Assembly: GCF_016741935.1 (NCBI RefSeq)
Contig: NZ_JAERRG010000001.1
Span: forward strand, 1,240,001 to 1,304,000
DNA from: Streptomyces endocoffeicus
GTDB taxonomy: Bacteria; Actinomycetota; Actinomycetes; Streptomycetales; Streptomycetaceae
Length of the DNA: 64,000 bases
Direction of reading: 5' to 3'
The position numbers and the translations under genes are program-made. The notes beneath the pieces are model-generated. The model did not search any database and was not told the DNA's origin. It saw nothing but the letters and a program-made list of their open reading frames with translations. Position 1 is the first letter of the stretch, and each line of letters opens with the position of its first letter. This document shows, piece after piece, positions 7,886 to 18,320 of this stretch.

Positions 7886-9559
7886 ATGCCCACAGGGAGC
7901 GCAGGAACGAGACGACGGACACGACCATCGCGGCGCACCGTGGGGACCTTCCTCGCGGTGGCCACGGTGCTCACCACCGGTGCGTGCAGCGGCACCGCGC
8001 ACTCGGACAAGAGCGGCAGCACGGGTGCCGCGTACCAACTCACGCACCGGACTCCCGCCGCCGCAGGGGCACTTGACTCCTTCAGCTGGTCGATCTACGC
8101 CGAGCCCACCTCGATCGACTACGCCTACGCCTTCGACTACCCGCCCAACCAGATCCTCTCCAACGTCTGCGAGAGCCTGCTGCGCTGGAACCCGGATCTG
8201 ACGACATCGCCGAACCTCGCGTCCTCGTACCGCAATCCGACGCCCACCACCTGGGTCTACAAGATCCGCCCCCATGTGCGCTTCCACGACGGGACGGTGC
8301 TCACCGCCCACGACGTCGTCGCCTCACTGCGCCGCCACCTCGACCCCGCCGTGGGCAGCGCCTGGGCCAACGCGTTCCGCAATGTGAAGTCGATCGACCA
8401 GACCGGTGCGCTGGAGGTCACCGTCAGGCTGAAGAAGCCGGACTCGACCTTCAACCAGGAGATGGCGGCCAGCCCCGGCACCGTCGAGTCCGCCGCCACC
8501 CTCGCCAAGGCGGGCAAGGACTACGGCAGCCCCAAGGGCGGTGTGAACTGCACCGGGCCGTTCTCGTTCGGGTCCTGGAACCCGGGCCAGTCGCTCGTGC
8601 TCAAGAAGTTCGACGGCTACTGGAACCCCAAGCTCAGGGCCAAGGCGGGCCAGGTCAAGTTCGTGTTCCTGAGTGATGCGACGACCCGCGTCAGCGCCTT
8701 CCAGAGCGGTGAGGTGGACGGCGGCTGGATGGTCCCCACCGACTCCTACGCCCAACTCGGTTCGTCCCAGGCGGGAAAGCTCTACTTCGGCCGCAACACC
8801 ACTGTCGCCGACGAGGTGGTCGGCGATCTCAAGGGCCCGCTGGGCGACACCCGGGTGCGCAGGGCCCTGATGATGGCCATCGATCGCGAGGGCATCGTCA
8901 AGGCGGGCGCCGGCGGAGTCGGTGAGGTCGCCGACTCGCTGGTCACCGACAACATGTGGAACAAAGCGCCCGCCGCGACCCGCAAGGCCCTCCTCAAGGA
9001 CGTGCCGCGCTACCCGTACGACCCGGCCAGGGCCAAGAAGCTCGCGAAGCGGGCCGGAGTGCGGGGCCAGCGCATCGTCATCGCGTCCAGCCCGCTCGAC
9101 TCGCAGTCGACGATCACCACACAGGCGGTCGCCCAGGCGGCCAAGGACATCGGGCTCGACCCCAAGATCGACACGCTCCCCCCGGAGAAGTACTCGACGC
9201 TCTTCACCGACCCCGCCGCCCGCAAGGGCATCGACCTGTTCCTCACCTTCTGGTACACGTCGATCACCGATCCGCTGGACATGTACACCTCCCTGGAGAC
9301 CGGCGCGTCCACCAACTACGGGGGCTGGTCGAACAAGGACTTCGACAAGGCCGTCGAGCAGGCCATCGGCACCTACGAACCGGCCGCGCACGCGGAAGCC
9401 AACGCGAAGGCGCAGCGGATCGCCCTGCGGGAACTGCCCTGGCTGCCCCTGCTCACGCAGCCCGTGAGCGTCTTCCTCGGCAACCGGATCACCGGCGTCC
9501 AGCCGTCGATCGCCTACCTGTACTACCCGTGGGCGGCCGAGATCGGAGCCAAGCGATGA
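7886..9559 (+). CDS. Extracellular solute-binding lipoprotein, family 5 (peptide/dipeptide ABC importer)
   Basis: A 557-residue solute-binding protein of family 5 (DppA/OppA-like). The signal sequence carries S15-R16-R17-T-V-G, compatible with Tat export, then a hydrophobic stretch and the lipobox LTTGAC with Cys34 as lipid anchor. It should therefore sit on the outer face of the membrane. Family hallmarks include WVYKIRPHVRFHDGTVLTAHDVV near residue 130, the region around DTRVRRALMMAIDRE near 325, and the C-terminal domain with YSTLFTDP and LPWLPLLTQP. A GGAG ribosome site lies seven bases before the ATG. The stop overlaps the start of the first permease (ATGA). Ligands in this family range from peptides to nickel and opines, so the cargo cannot be stated. 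Confidence 0.95.
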   Translation: MPTGSAGTRRRTRPSRRTVGTFLAVATVLTTGACSGTAHSDKSGSTGAAYQLTHRTPAAAGALDSFSWSIYAEPTSIDYAYAFDYPPNQILSNVCESLLRWNPDLTTSPNLASSYRNPTPTTWVYKIRPHVRFHDGTVLTAHDVVASLRRHLDPAVGSAWANAFRNVKSIDQTGALEVTVRLKKPDSTFNQEMAASPGTVESAATLAKAGKDYGSPKGGVNCTGPFSFGSWNPGQSLVLKKFDGYWNPKLRAKAGQVKFVFLSDATTRVSAFQSGEVDGGWMVPTDSYAQLGSSQAGKLYFGRNTTVADEVVGDLKGPLGDTRVRRALMMAIDREGIVKAGAGGVGEVADSLVTDNMWNKAPAATRKALLKDVPRYPYDPARAKKLAKRAGVRGQRIVIASSPLDSQSTITTQAVAQAAKDIGLDPKIDTLPPEKYSTLFTDPAARKGIDLFLTFWYTSITDPLDMYTSLETGASTNYGGWSNKDFDKAVEQAIGTYEPAAHAEANAKAQRIALRELPWLPLLTQPVSVFLGNRITGVQPSIAYLYYPWAAEIGAKR

Positions 9560-10524
9560 ACCGCACGGCGACACGGGCGCTCGAGGGTCTGCGCAGACTG
9601 GCCGGGATGGCCACGACCCTCCTGGTCACCTCGTTCCTGGTGTTCTCCTCGCTGTACCTGGCGCCCGGCGACCCGGCGAGCTTCCTGGTGCGCGGCCGCA
9701 GCGCGAGCCCGCAGGAACTCGCCGAGATCCGCCACCAGTACGGGTTCGACCAGCCGTTCCTGGTCCGGTACGGGCACTGGCTGGACCAGGTGCTGCACGG
9801 CGACTTCGGCCGGTCCTACATCTTCCACCAGGACGTCAGCTCGGTCATCTGGTCGCGCCTGCCGGCCACGCTGCTGTTGGTCGGGGTGTCGGCACTGCTG
9901 ATCGCGGTGGTGGGCATCGCGGCGGGCATGGTCGGCGCGCTGCGCCGCGGCACCCGGACCGACTCCGTGCTGATGCTTCTGGTGACGGTGGGGGCCGCCG
10001 CGCCCGCCTTCGTCGTCGCAGTGCTGTTGAGGTCGCAGTTCGGGGTGCGGCTCGGCTGGTTCCCGACGATCGGCAATGGCACCGGCGTACTCGACCGGCT
10101 GCATCATGTCGTGCTTCCGGCGGTGGCCCTGTCGGTGACGTTCATGGCGCTGGTGACCAGGGTGACCCGGTCGGCGATGCTGGAGGAGCTGGGCCGTGAG
10201 CACGTCGAGGTCTCGGTGAGCCGTGGCACACCACGGTGGACCGTGATCCGGTGTCATGTGCTGCGCAACGCGCTCGGACCGATCGTCACCGTCTCCGCGC
10301 TCCTGATCTCGGGAATGCTGGTGAGCACCTCGATCGTGGAGACCGCGTTCGGGATGTCGGGCGTGGGATCGCTGCTCGTGCAGTCGGTCAACCAGATGGA
10401 CTTCCAGGTGGTGCAGGCGATCGTGCTGCTCGTGGTGGCCGCGTTCGTCGTGGTCAACGCCCTGGTGGACGTGGTACACCCGCTGATCGATCCGCGGGTG
10501 GCGGCAGCGGGGAGCGCACGATGA
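9556..10524 (+). CDS. ABC importer permease 1, DppB-like
   Basis: A 322-residue inner-membrane permease of the dipeptide/oligopeptide family. An N-terminal helix (TTLLVTSFLVFSSLYL) precedes a large outer loop (about residues 40-95) and the transport domain. The cytoplasmic EAA-type coupling loop reads HVEVSVSRGTPRWTVIRCHVLRNALG (split at about 225-250). The chosen ATG at 9556 overlaps the binding-protein stop by four bases. The open frame extends much further upstream, but that part lies inside the binding-protein gene and has no permease character. Confidence 0.95.
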   Translation: MNRTATRALEGLRRLAGMATTLLVTSFLVFSSLYLAPGDPASFLVRGRSASPQELAEIRHQYGFDQPFLVRYGHWLDQVLHGDFGRSYIFHQDVSSVIWSRLPATLLLVGVSALLIAVVGIAAGMVGALRRGTRTDSVLMLLVTVGAAAPAFVVAVLLRSQFGVRLGWFPTIGNGTGVLDRLHHVVLPAVALSVTFMALVTRVTRSAMLEELGREHVEVSVSRGTPRWTVIRCHVLRNALGPIVTVSALLISGMLVSTSIVETAFGMSGVGSLLVQSVNQMDFQVVQAIVLLVVAAFVVVNALVDVVHPLIDPRVAAAGSAR

Positions 10525-11384
10525 GCGTACAGATCCCAGGCGTGATGCGCGGTCCGGTCGCCCGGCTGCGGTCCTTGGGCGGCGGGTGGCTGCAGAACCT
10601 GTGCCTGCTTTTTCTGGTCCTGTTCGTCCTGGTCTCGGTGTTCGCGCCGTGGCTCGCGCCGCAGGATCCGACCTACGGCGACCTCCGCTCGGGGCTCGTG
10701 GGCCCGAGCGCCGGGCATTGGCTGGGCACGGACCAGGGTGGGCACGATACGTTCTCGGCCCTCGTCGAAGGGAGCCGTACGAGCCTGGTCGGGCCGCTCA
10801 CGGTGGTGCTGTTCTCCACCGTCACGGGCATCGCCGTCGGGCTGTTCACGGCCTGGCGGGGCGGCTGGGTCGACACCGTGATCGGGCGGCTGATCGACGT
10901 CCTGTTCGCCTTCCCCGCGCTGCTCGTCGCGATCCTCGCGGTGGCGGTCTTCGGCAAGGGGATGACCGCACCGGTGATCGCCATGTCCCTCGCGTACATG
11001 CCGTACACCGCCCGGCTGGTGCGCGGCCTCGCCTTGCAGGAGCAGGCCAGGCCCTACATCGCCGCCTACCGTGTGCAAGGGCACTCCGGGATGTTCGTGG
11101 CGGTGCGCCGACTGCTGCCGAACATCGGCCCGACCGTGCTCGCCCAGTCGACCGTCAACTTCGGCTACGCGCTGCTCGACCTCGCCGCCCTGTCCTTCCT
11201 GGGCCTTGGCGTTCAGCCGCCGACACCCGACTGGGGCGCGATGATCAACCAGAGTCAGGCCGCGGTGCTGCAGGGGCAGCCGCTGTCGTCGATCGTGCCC
11301 GCAGTCGCGGTCGTCCTGGTCGTCGTCGCCTTCAACGTGGTCGGAGAGAACTTCGGCGACCGGCTCGCGGGAAGGGATTCCTGA
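10521..11384 (+). CDS. ABC importer permease 2, DppC-like
   Basis: A 287-residue membrane protein with the DppC N-terminal segment (LVLFVLVSVFAPWLAPQDP), the family signature HWLGTDQGGHDTFSALVEGSR (about 66-86) and an EAA-type loop near RPYIAAYRVQGHSGMFV (about 185-200). The C-terminal region LAALSFLGLGVQPPTPDWG is characteristic of the family. The start at 10521 overlaps the previous stop (ATGA). It should form the heterodimeric channel with the preceding permease. Confidence 0.95.
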   Translation: MSVQIPGVMRGPVARLRSLGGGWLQNLCLLFLVLFVLVSVFAPWLAPQDPTYGDLRSGLVGPSAGHWLGTDQGGHDTFSALVEGSRTSLVGPLTVVLFSTVTGIAVGLFTAWRGGWVDTVIGRLIDVLFAFPALLVAILAVAVFGKGMTAPVIAMSLAYMPYTARLVRGLALQEQARPYIAAYRVQGHSGMFVAVRRLLPNIGPTVLAQSTVNFGYALLDLAALSFLGLGVQPPTPDWGAMINQSQAAVLQGQPLSSIVPAVAVVLVVVAFNVVGENFGDRLAGRDS

Positions 11385-12415
11385 TGGCACTGCTCGAGTA
11401 CGAGGCCCTGAGCATCGCCCTGCCCGGCATGGCCCGCTCGGTTCTCGACGGCGTCGATCTGACCGTGGCCGCAGGTGAGATCGTCGCCCTGGTCGGTGAA
11501 TCCGGCTCCGGGAAGTCGGTCACCGCCCGCGCCGCCCTCGGCCTGTTCCCGGCGGGGGCCGACGTCGAAGGCCATGTCCGGGTCGATGGGACGGACCTGG
11601 TGAGTGCCGACGCCACCGGCCTGCGGACCATCCGTACGGCCAAGGCGTCGATGATCTTCCAGGACCCCCGGGCGGGCATCAACCCCGTGCGCCGCATCGG
11701 GGACTTCCTCACCGAGTCGCTGCGCGTCAGCCACGGCTGGGCCAAGGACCGTGCGAAGGCACGGGCCGCCGAACTGCTCGCCGCGGTCGGCCTCCCGGAC
11801 CCCGCCCGGCACCTGACCCAGTATCCGCACCAGCTCTCCGGTGGCATGCTCCAACGCGTCATGATCGCCGGAGCGCTCACCACCGAACCCCGGCTGCTGC
11901 TGTGCGACGAACCGACCACCGCCCTCGACGTCAGTACCCAGGCCGAGATCATGGCCATCCTGGGGCGGCTGCAACGCGAACGCGACCTGGGCCTGCTCCT
12001 CATCACCCACGACATCGAACTCGCGGCCGCCGCCTGCGACCGCGTCTACGTGATGTACGCCGGGCGGATCGTGGAGACGGCCCCCACCGCCGAACTCTTC
12101 GCCGCGCCTCGCCACCCCTACACCGCGGGCCTGCTCGGCTCGTCCCCTCCCCTGTCGGCGCCGGACGGCCCGCCCGCCCGGCTGACTCCGATCCCCGGGG
12201 CCCCGATGGGTCTGCTCGACTCCGCCCCCGGCTGCTCGTTCGCGGCCCGCTGCCGCTTCGCCCGGCCCGGCGTCTGCGACCAGTCACCACCGCCCCTGGA
12301 GCGGCACGGCACGGCCCAGGTCGCCTGCCACCGCGCCGACGACCTCACCTCCGCACCCGACGCGCTCGCCGCGACGGCGCCCGCTCCCAACTCACCCCAC
12401 CTGGAGGACGGTTGA
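11384..12415 (+). CDS. ABC importer ATPase 1, DppD-like
   Basis: A 343-residue cytoplasmic ATPase. Walker A is GESGSGKS (about 39-46), the Q-loop is IFQDP, the signature is LSGGMLQRV, Walker B is LLLCDEPTTALD and the H-loop is ITHD. The C-terminal oligopeptide-transporter extension carries a four-Cys set (GCSFAARC ... GVCDQ ... VACHR) like the one that binds an iron-sulphur cluster in some DppD proteins. The ATG overlaps the permease stop as TGATG, showing tight translational coupling. Confidence 0.95.
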   Translation: MALLEYEALSIALPGMARSVLDGVDLTVAAGEIVALVGESGSGKSVTARAALGLFPAGADVEGHVRVDGTDLVSADATGLRTIRTAKASMIFQDPRAGINPVRRIGDFLTESLRVSHGWAKDRAKARAAELLAAVGLPDPARHLTQYPHQLSGGMLQRVMIAGALTTEPRLLLCDEPTTALDVSTQAEIMAILGRLQRERDLGLLLITHDIELAAAACDRVYVMYAGRIVETAPTAELFAAPRHPYTAGLLGSSPPLSAPDGPPARLTPIPGAPMGLLDSAPGCSFAARCRFARPGVCDQSPPPLERHGTAQVACHRADDLTSAPDALAATAPAPNSPHLEDG

Positions 12416-13242
12416 CCAGCGAGACGGACACGCTGCTCCAAGTGAGCGGTCTGCGCAAGACCTACCGGACGGGAAGGGCGGAGGTCGTCGCGGTCGACGA
12501 CCTGTCGTTCTCCGTACGGGCCGGCGGCGCGCTCGGCATCGTAGGAGAGTCGGGCTCCGGCAAGACGACCACGGCCCGGATGCTGATCGGCCTCGAACGC
12601 CCCGACGCGGGACGGATCCTGGTCCAGGGCGAGCCGCTGACCGCGACCGTACGCGGCAAGGCGGCCCGCCTCGCCCGAGCCAAGGCGGTCCAGATCGTCT
12701 TCCAGGACCCATACCTCTCGCTGGACGCGCGCATCAGCATCGGCGCGACCATCGACGGGGTGCTGTGCCTGCACGGCATGACGGACCGGGCGGACCGGGC
12801 CACCCGCACCAGGGAGCTGCTCGCCCAGGTCGGCCTCGGCGAGCGCGAGGCGGCCGCGCTCCCCCGCAAGCTCTCCGGGGGGCAGCGCCAACGGGCCGCG
12901 ATCGCACGGGCGTTGGCCGTCGAACCCGGCGTGCTCGTGCTCGACGAGGCGGTGTCGGCCCTTGACGTATCCGTACAGGCGCAGGTGCTCAACCTCCTGT
13001 GGGACATCCGCCGCGACACCGGTATCGGCCTGGTCTTCGTCAGCCACGACCTGGCCGTCGTGCGATACGTGTGCGACGAGGCGCTCGTTCTGTACCGGGG
13101 CCGCACGATGGAACACCGCCCCGTCGCGGACCTCCTCACCGACCCCGGACACCCCTACACACAGCTTCTGCTGGCGTCCGTTCCCCGACCGGGCTGGGAC
13201 CCCGACTCGATCAGCAGCCGACGCCGGGAGCACAGCGGTTGA
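12412..13242 (+). CDS. ABC importer ATPase 2, DppF-like
   Basis: A 276-residue ATPase. Walker A is GESGSGKT, the Q-loop is VFQDPYLSLD, the signature is LSGGQRQR, Walker B is VLVLDEAVSALD and the H-loop is VSHD. The usual DEPTSALD is DEAVSALD here, a common tolerated variant. The TTG at 12412 is chosen as start: it overlaps the previous stop as TTGA, lies four bases after GGAGG, and gives the expected N-terminus ahead of LQVSGLRKTY. It completes a heterodimeric importer with the four genes before it and ends just before the hairpin at 13246. Confidence 0.92.
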   Translation: MTSETDTLLQVSGLRKTYRTGRAEVVAVDDLSFSVRAGGALGIVGESGSGKTTTARMLIGLERPDAGRILVQGEPLTATVRGKAARLARAKAVQIVFQDPYLSLDARISIGATIDGVLCLHGMTDRADRATRTRELLAQVGLGEREAAALPRKLSGGQRQRAAIARALAVEPGVLVLDEAVSALDVSVQAQVLNLLWDIRRDTGIGLVFVSHDLAVVRYVCDEALVLYRGRTMEHRPVADLLTDPGHPYTQLLLASVPRPGWDPDSISSRRREHSG

Positions 13243-13245
13243 CGC

Positions 13246-13282
13246 ACCGGCGGTCGCGGGCCCGGGGCCCGCGACCGCCGGT
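13246..13282. terminator. Bidirectional hairpin terminator
   Basis: Perfect 17-bp inverted repeat (13246-13262 with 13266-13282) and a 3-base loop, filling the gap between the importer operon (+) and the end of the PKS operon (-). Its last base is the first of the PKS stop codon complement. There is no T run, as is usual in Streptomyces. Confidence 0.85.
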
Positions 13283-16200
13283 CAGACCCCGAGCTCGCGG
13301 TCGATGAGGGCGAACACCTCATCGGCGGTGGCCGCCGCCAGATCCTGCTCGCCCGCGGGCTCATCGGCCTCCTGCGCGGTGGCGGTGTACTTCCACACCA
13401 GGGCCTGCAACCGGTTCACCAGACCGGCGCGGCGCGGGTCACCGGTCGGCAGCCCGGCCAGTGCCGCCTCGACCTCGTCGAGGTGTCCGGACACCGGATG
13501 CGCCGCGTCGGCCTCCCCCGGGTCCACCTCGGTGAGCAGGTGGCCCGCCAGCGTGCGGGGGGTCGGATAGTCGAAGACCACCGTGGTCGGCAGGCTCAGC
13601 CCCGTGCCGGCGCGCAGCCGGTTCCTGAGCTCCACGGCCGCGATGGAGTCGAACCCCAGCTCCTTGAACGGGCGGTCCGGCTCGACCGCCTCCGGCGCCG
13701 GATAGTGCAGTACGGCCGCCACCTGGGCGCGTACCAGCGCCAGCAGCCGCTCGACCCGCTCGTCCCCGGGCAGGGCGGCCAGCTCCCGCCGCAGCGCCGA
13801 CGCCTCGTCGGTGCCGGTGTCCGCCTCGGATCCCCGCGCGGCCTCGATGGCCTGGCGGGCGGCCGGGACACCGTCGAAGAGCCTGCTGGGACGGGCGAGG
13901 GTGAACAGCGGCGCGAAGCGCTCCCATGCCACATCGGCGACGGTGACGCCCGGATCGTCGTGGTCGAGGACCTGGCGCAGTGCGGTCAGCGCCGGCCCGG
14001 GGTCCAGCGGGGACAGGCCCTGCCGCCGGGAGCGCTCGGTGTGCGAGACCGTCGTCGCGTCCGCTGCCTCACCGCCGTACGGCAGGTCCCACAGCCCCCA
14101 CGCGATCGAGACGGTGGACCGGCCGTCGGCCCGGTCGCGCCGGGCCAGCGCGTCGAGGCAGGCGGTGGCGGCCGCGTAGGAGCCGTGGTCCTTGCTGCCC
14201 CAGGACGCGGCGACGGTGGAGAAGTAGACCACCGTGTCCTCGGCGCCCATGCCGCAGAGTTCGTCCAGGTGGCGCCCGGTGTCGTCCAGATGGGCGCGGA
14301 TCTCCTCGGCCAGCCGCCGCGGGGTGAGCTCCATCAGCGGGGCCAGCTCGCCGGAGGCCGAGGTGTGGATGATGGTCCCGATCCGACCGTCGGCCTCCGC
14401 CACGCGCTCGACCAGGCGCGCGGTGCCTTCCCGGTCGGCGGGCGCGTGGTCGGCCACGGTGAGTCCGGTGCCGAGCGCGTCCAGTTCGGCCTTCAGCTCC
14501 ACGGCGCCGGGGGCATCGCCGCCTCCCGGGCACAGCATCACGATGTGTTCCGCCCCGTCGGCGGCCAGGTGGCGGGCGACATGGGCGGCGGGCCCGTCGG
14601 CGGTTCCGGTGATGAGCACGGTGCCCCGGGGCTGCCAGGCGCGCCGCGGGGCCCGGCCGCCGATCGGGTCGGGGACGAGCCGGCGGCCGTACGCACCGGC
14701 GGGGCGCAGCGCCACTTCGTCCTCGCCCGAGGCACCGGTGAGCAGGGCACGCAGCCGCTCCGCGGCGAGGGTGTCGGGGCTCTTGGGCAGGTCCACCAAC
14801 CCGCCCCATCGGTCCGGGTGTTCGAGGGCGGCCACCCGGCCGAGCCCCCACAGCTGGGCCTGGTCGGGAGCGTCCAGGGGGTCGGAGTCGTCGATGGCGA
14901 CCGCACCGCGGGTGGCGCACCACAGGGGCGCGGTGACGGCGGCGTCCACCAGCGCCTGGAGCAGGGTGAGCGTTCCGGTCAGGCCGGGGGCCACGCCGGG
15001 GAGCGGTGACGGCGCCTCGTCGTCCAGGGCCAGGAGCGACAGGACGCCCGTCGGTGGCGGCTCCTCGGCGCACCGGGAGCGCAGCGACTCGGCGAGCCCC
15101 TCGCGGTCAGTGTCCTCGGCCACCTCCAGCCGCCGCACCCGGCCGCCGTCCGCGCCCAGCGCCCGTACGCACACGTCGGTCCAGGCATGGGGGGCCTTCG
15201 GGTGGACCACGAGCCAGGAGCCCCCGGCAGCGGGAGCGCCATCGGTGACGGGCCGCCACTCGACGCGGTAGCGCCAGGAGTCCGCGGCGGAGCGCTCACG
15301 CCGGGCGCGGCGCCATGTCGAGAGCGCGGGGAGCACGGTGCCCAGCGAGGTCCGGTGGCCGGTGTCGTCCGGGAGGCTCAGCGTCTCGGAGAGCGCGCTC
15401 AGGTCCTCTCCCTCCACCGCGGCCCAGAACCGGGACTCCTCCTCGTCCGCCGGGGCCCGCGTGTCGAAGGACACGGAGTCGGCCAGCCAGTACCGCTCCC
15501 GCTGGAAGGCGTAGGTGGGCAGGTCTACGGTGCGCGGGGCGGTGGGGCCGGTGGGGTGGAGGGTGGTCCAGTCGACCGCGACACCCGCCGTGAAGGCGAG
15601 CGCGAGGGACTCGATCAGCCGCGCCGGGCCGCCGTGGTCGCGCCGGAGCGTGGGCACGGTGACCGCGTCGGCCCCGGCTTCCTCGAAGCTCTCCTGCATG
15701 CCGACGGTCAGTACGGGATGGGTGCTGCTCTCGATGAACACACGGTGGCCATCGGCCAGCAGCGCCCGGACGGTGTCGGCGAACCGCACCGGTTCCCGGA
15801 GGTTGGTCACCCAGTAACCGGTGTCCAGGGCTGTGGTGTCGATCCGGCCGGCGGTGACCGTGGAGTAGAACGCCACCGTGGACGGGACCGGCCGGACTCC
15901 GGCCAGGGCCTGCGTCAGCTCGTCGGCGATCTCGTCCACCTGGGGGCTGTGCGAGGCGTAGTCCACCTCGATCGGGCGGGCCCGGTCGCCCGCCTCCTGA
16001 CACGCCGCCACGACGTGCGCCACCTGCTCGGGCGGCCCGGAAATCACCGTGGACGAGGGGCCGTTGACGGCCGCCACGCCCACGGCCGCCGTCTGATCGC
16101 CCAGCCCGGCCAGCAGCTTCCCGGCCCGCTCACGGCTCACTCCCAGGGAGGCCATCGCCCCGCCACCGGCCAGCCGCCGCAACGCCTTGCTGCGCAGCGC

Positions 16201-18282
16201 CACGACCCTGGCACCGTCCTCCAGCGACAGGGCCCCGGCCACCACGGCCGCCGCGATCTCGCCCTGACTGTGCCCGATCACCGCCGCTGGACGTACGCCG
16301 TGGCCTGCCCACACCGCGGCGAGCGACACCATCACGGCCCACAGGACGGGCTGTACGACGTCGACACGGCCCAGGTGGCCCGCCCCGTCGGCGCCGCGCA
16401 GCACATCGGTGAGGGACCAGTCGACGTACGGCGCCAGGGCACGCTCGCACTCCGCCACGCGGGCGGCGAACACGGGTGAGGCATCGAGCAGTTCGGCGCC
16501 CATGCCCGCCCACTGCGAGCCCTGGCCGGGGAACACCAGCACCGGGCCCAGGTCCCCGGCCACGGCGGCGCCACCGGGGTGGACCAGGGCCGGGTGCGTC
16601 CCGCCGGTGGCCAGCGCCTCCACGGCCGCCATCAGCTCCTCGCGGGTCTCGCCCACGGCCACGGCCCGGTGGTCGAACACCGAGCGGGTGGTGACGAGCG
16701 ACCAGCTCACCTCGGCGGTGGACGGCCCCGAGTCGGCGGCCATCCGCCGGGCGAGCGCGGCGGCCTGCGCCCGCAGGGCCCGGCCGCTACGGGCGGACAG
16801 CACCCAGGGCGCCACCGCCGTCGCCACCGCCTGAGACTCACGGTCGGCGGGCTCCTCCGGATCGGCCTCCTCCTGCCCGGCAGGGGGACTCGGCTCGGGG
16901 GCCTGCTCCAGGATCAGATGGGCATTGGTGCCGCTGATCCCGAACGAGGACACCCCGGCCCTGCGGCAGCGCTCGCCCTTGGGCCACGCCACCGGTTCGG
17001 TCAGCAGCCGTACCCCGCCGCCTTCCCACTCCACATGCGAGGTCGGCTCATCGATGTGCAGGGTCACCGGCAGCGTCTCGTGGCGGAGCGCCATCACCAT
17101 CTTGATCACACCGGCCACACCGGCGGCCGCCTGGGCATGGCCGATGTTCGACTTGAGCGACCCCAGCCACAGGGGCCGTTCACCGGGCCGGTCCCGGCCG
17201 TAGGTGGCCAGCAGCGCGTGTGCCTCGATCGGGTCGCCGAGGGAGGTGCCCGTGCCATGGGCCTCCACCGCGTCGACCTGATCGGCGGCGAGCCGTGCGT
17301 TGTCCAGCGCCTGCCGGATCACCCGTTCCTGCGATACGTCGTTGGGCGCGGTGAGGCCGTTGCTGGCACCGTCCTGGTTGACGGCCGAGCCCCGGATCAG
17401 GGCCAGCACCCGATGTCCGTTGCGCCGCGCGTCCGACAGCCGCTCCAGCAGCACCAGGCCGACGCCCTCGGAGAAGCCCGTGCCGTCCGCGGCCGCCGCG
17501 AAGGACTTGCAGCGGCCGTCCGGCGCCAGCCCGCGCTGCCGGGAGAACTCGGCGAACGCGGTCGGTGTGGTGAGCGCGGTGACCCCGCCCGCGAGCGCCA
17601 GATCGCATTCGCCCTGGCGCAGTGCCTGACTCGCCAGATGCATGGCCACCAGCGACGACGAACACGCCGTGTCCACCGTCACCGCCGGGCCCTCAAGACC
17701 GAAGGTGTACGCCACCCGGCCGGAGACCACACTGGTGAGGCTGCCGGTGGTGGCATAGCCCTCGAAGCCCTCGGGGACCTGGGGCATCCGGGACAGATAG
17801 TCCTGGCTGGACACGCCCGCGTACACACCGGTCCGGCTGCCCTTCGCCGTCACCGGGTCGACACCCGCGCGCTCGAACAGCTCCCAGGCCACCTCCAGCA
17901 GCAATCGCTGCTGCGGATCCATCGCCAGGGCCTCGCGCGGGCTGATCCCGAAGAACTCCGCGTCGAAGCGGTCGGCGCCGTCCAGGAACCCGCCGTGCCG
18001 GACATAGCTGGTGCCGGGGTGGTCGGGGTCCGGGTGGTAGAGGCCCTCCAGATCCCAGCCGCGGTCGGTGGGGAACGCGGTGATGCCGTCGCCACCGGAG
18101 GCCACCAGCTCCCACAGCTCCTCGGGGCAGCCCACACCACCGGGGTAGCGGCAGGCCATGCTCACGATGGCCACCGGCTCCTGGGACCGCTCCTCCATCT
18201 CGCGCAGCCGCTGACGGGCCTGCCCGAGATCCACCGTGACCCGCTTCAGATACTGGCGGAGTTTCTCTTCCGTACCCGACAT
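13282..18282 (-). CDS. Modular PKS, module M9: docking-KS-AT(methylmalonyl)-KR°-ACP, no thioesterase
   Basis: A 1666-residue single-module protein. The N-terminal docking helix is [17 protein letters not shown] Cys is near 207 (DTACSSSL) with HGTGT present. AT Ser is near 673 (GHSQGE) with YASH near 776, which predicts methylmalonyl-CoA. There is no DH or ER. The KR (about 1220-1400) looks dead. The nucleotide motif TGGTGxLG is TGTADGPAA. The catalytic Ser is Thr ([11 protein letters not shown]) and the Asn is Thr (YAAATA); only the Tyr is kept. The B-type LDD motif is absent. A beta-ketone is expected. ACP Ser is near 1545 (GFDSI). The C-terminus is a docking-type tail ([10 protein letters not shown]), not a thioesterase. 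The protein is last in the operon, so its chain is expected to pass to another protein, perhaps the KSX-like one. Confidence 0.95.
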   Translation of the reverse strand: MSGTEEKLRQYLKRVTVDLGQARQRLREMEERSQEPVAIVSMACRYPGGVGCPEELWELVASGGDGITAFPTDRGWDLEGLYHPDPDHPGTSYVRHGGFLDGADRFDAEFFGISPREALAMDPQQRLLLEVAWELFERAGVDPVTAKGSRTGVYAGVSSQDYLSRMPQVPEGFEGYATTGSLTSVVSGRVAYTFGLEGPAVTVDTACSSSLVAMHLASQALRQGECDLALAGGVTALTTPTAFAEFSRQRGLAPDGRCKSFAAAADGTGFSEGVGLVLLERLSDARRNGHRVLALIRGSAVNQDGASNGLTAPNDVSQERVIRQALDNARLAADQVDAVEAHGTGTSLGDPIEAHALLATYGRDRPGERPLWLGSLKSNIGHAQAAAGVAGVIKMVMALRHETLPVTLHIDEPTSHVEWEGGGVRLLTEPVAWPKGERCRRAGVSSFGISGTNAHLILEQAPEPSPPAGQEEADPEEPADRESQAVATAVAPWVLSARSGRALRAQAAALARRMAADSGPSTAEVSWSLVTTRSVFDHRAVAVGETREELMAAVEALATGGTHPALVHPGGAAVAGDLGPVLVFPGQGSQWAGMGAELLDASPVFAARVAECERALAPYVDWSLTDVLRGADGAGHLGRVDVVQPVLWAVMVSLAAVWAGHGVRPAAVIGHSQGEIAAAVVAGALSLEDGARVVALRSKALRRLAGGGAMASLGVSRERAGKLLAGLGDQTAAVGVAAVNGPSSTVISGPPEQVAHVVAACQEAGDRARPIEVDYASHSPQVDEIADELTQALAGVRPVPSTVAFYSTVTAGRIDTTALDTGYWVTNLREPVRFADTVRALLADGHRVFIESSTHPVLTVGMQESFEEAGADAVTVPTLRRDHGGPARLIESLALAFTAGVAVDWTTLHPTGPTAPRTVDLPTYAFQRERYWLADSVSFDTRAPADEEESRFWAAVEGEDLSALSETLSLPDDTGHRTSLGTVLPALSTWRRARRERSAADSWRYRVEWRPVTDGAPAAGGSWLVVHPKAPHAWTDVCVRALGADGGRVRRLEVAEDTDREGLAESLRSRCAEEPPPTGVLSLLALDDEAPSPLPGVAPGLTGTLTLLQALVDAAVTAPLWCATRGAVAIDDSDPLDAPDQAQLWGLGRVAALEHPDRWGGLVDLPKSPDTLAAERLRALLTGASGEDEVALRPAGAYGRRLVPDPIGGRAPRRAWQPRGTVLITGTADGPAAHVARHLAADGAEHIVMLCPGGGDAPGAVELKAELDALGTGLTVADHAPADREGTARLVERVAEADGRIGTIIHTSASGELAPLMELTPRRLAEEIRAHLDDTGRHLDELCGMGAEDTVVYFSTVAASWGSKDHGSYAAATACLDALARRDRADGRSTVSIAWGLWDLPYGGEAADATTVSHTERSRRQGLSPLDPGPALTALRQVLDHDDPGVTVADVAWERFAPLFTLARPSRLFDGVPAARQAIEAARGSEADTGTDEASALRRELAALPGDERVERLLALVRAQVAAVLHYPAPEAVEPDRPFKELGFDSIAAVELRNRLRAGTGLSLPTTVVFDYPTPRTLAGHLLTEVDPGEADAAHPVSGHLDEVEAALAGLPTGDPRRAGLVNRLQALVWKYTATAQEADEPAGEQDLAAATADEVFALIDRELGV

Positions 18283-18286
18283 CAGT

Positions 18287-18320
18287 CCTCACTCACGATC
18301 AAGCCTCACTCACGGTCAAG
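18287..18320. repeat. 17-bp tandem duplication at a PKS gene junction
   Basis: Two adjacent copies, 18287-18303 and 18304-18320, differing at one base. On the coding strand each carries TGA and GTGAGTGAGG. One copy supplies the stop of the 4032-residue protein and the other supplies the ribosome site of the 1666-residue protein. Confidence 0.9.

Noticed and set aside
8956..9555. Upstream extension of the first permease frame
   Set aside because: It overlaps the binding-protein gene in another frame and shows no membrane or signal character; the ATGA overlap at 9556 is the natural start.
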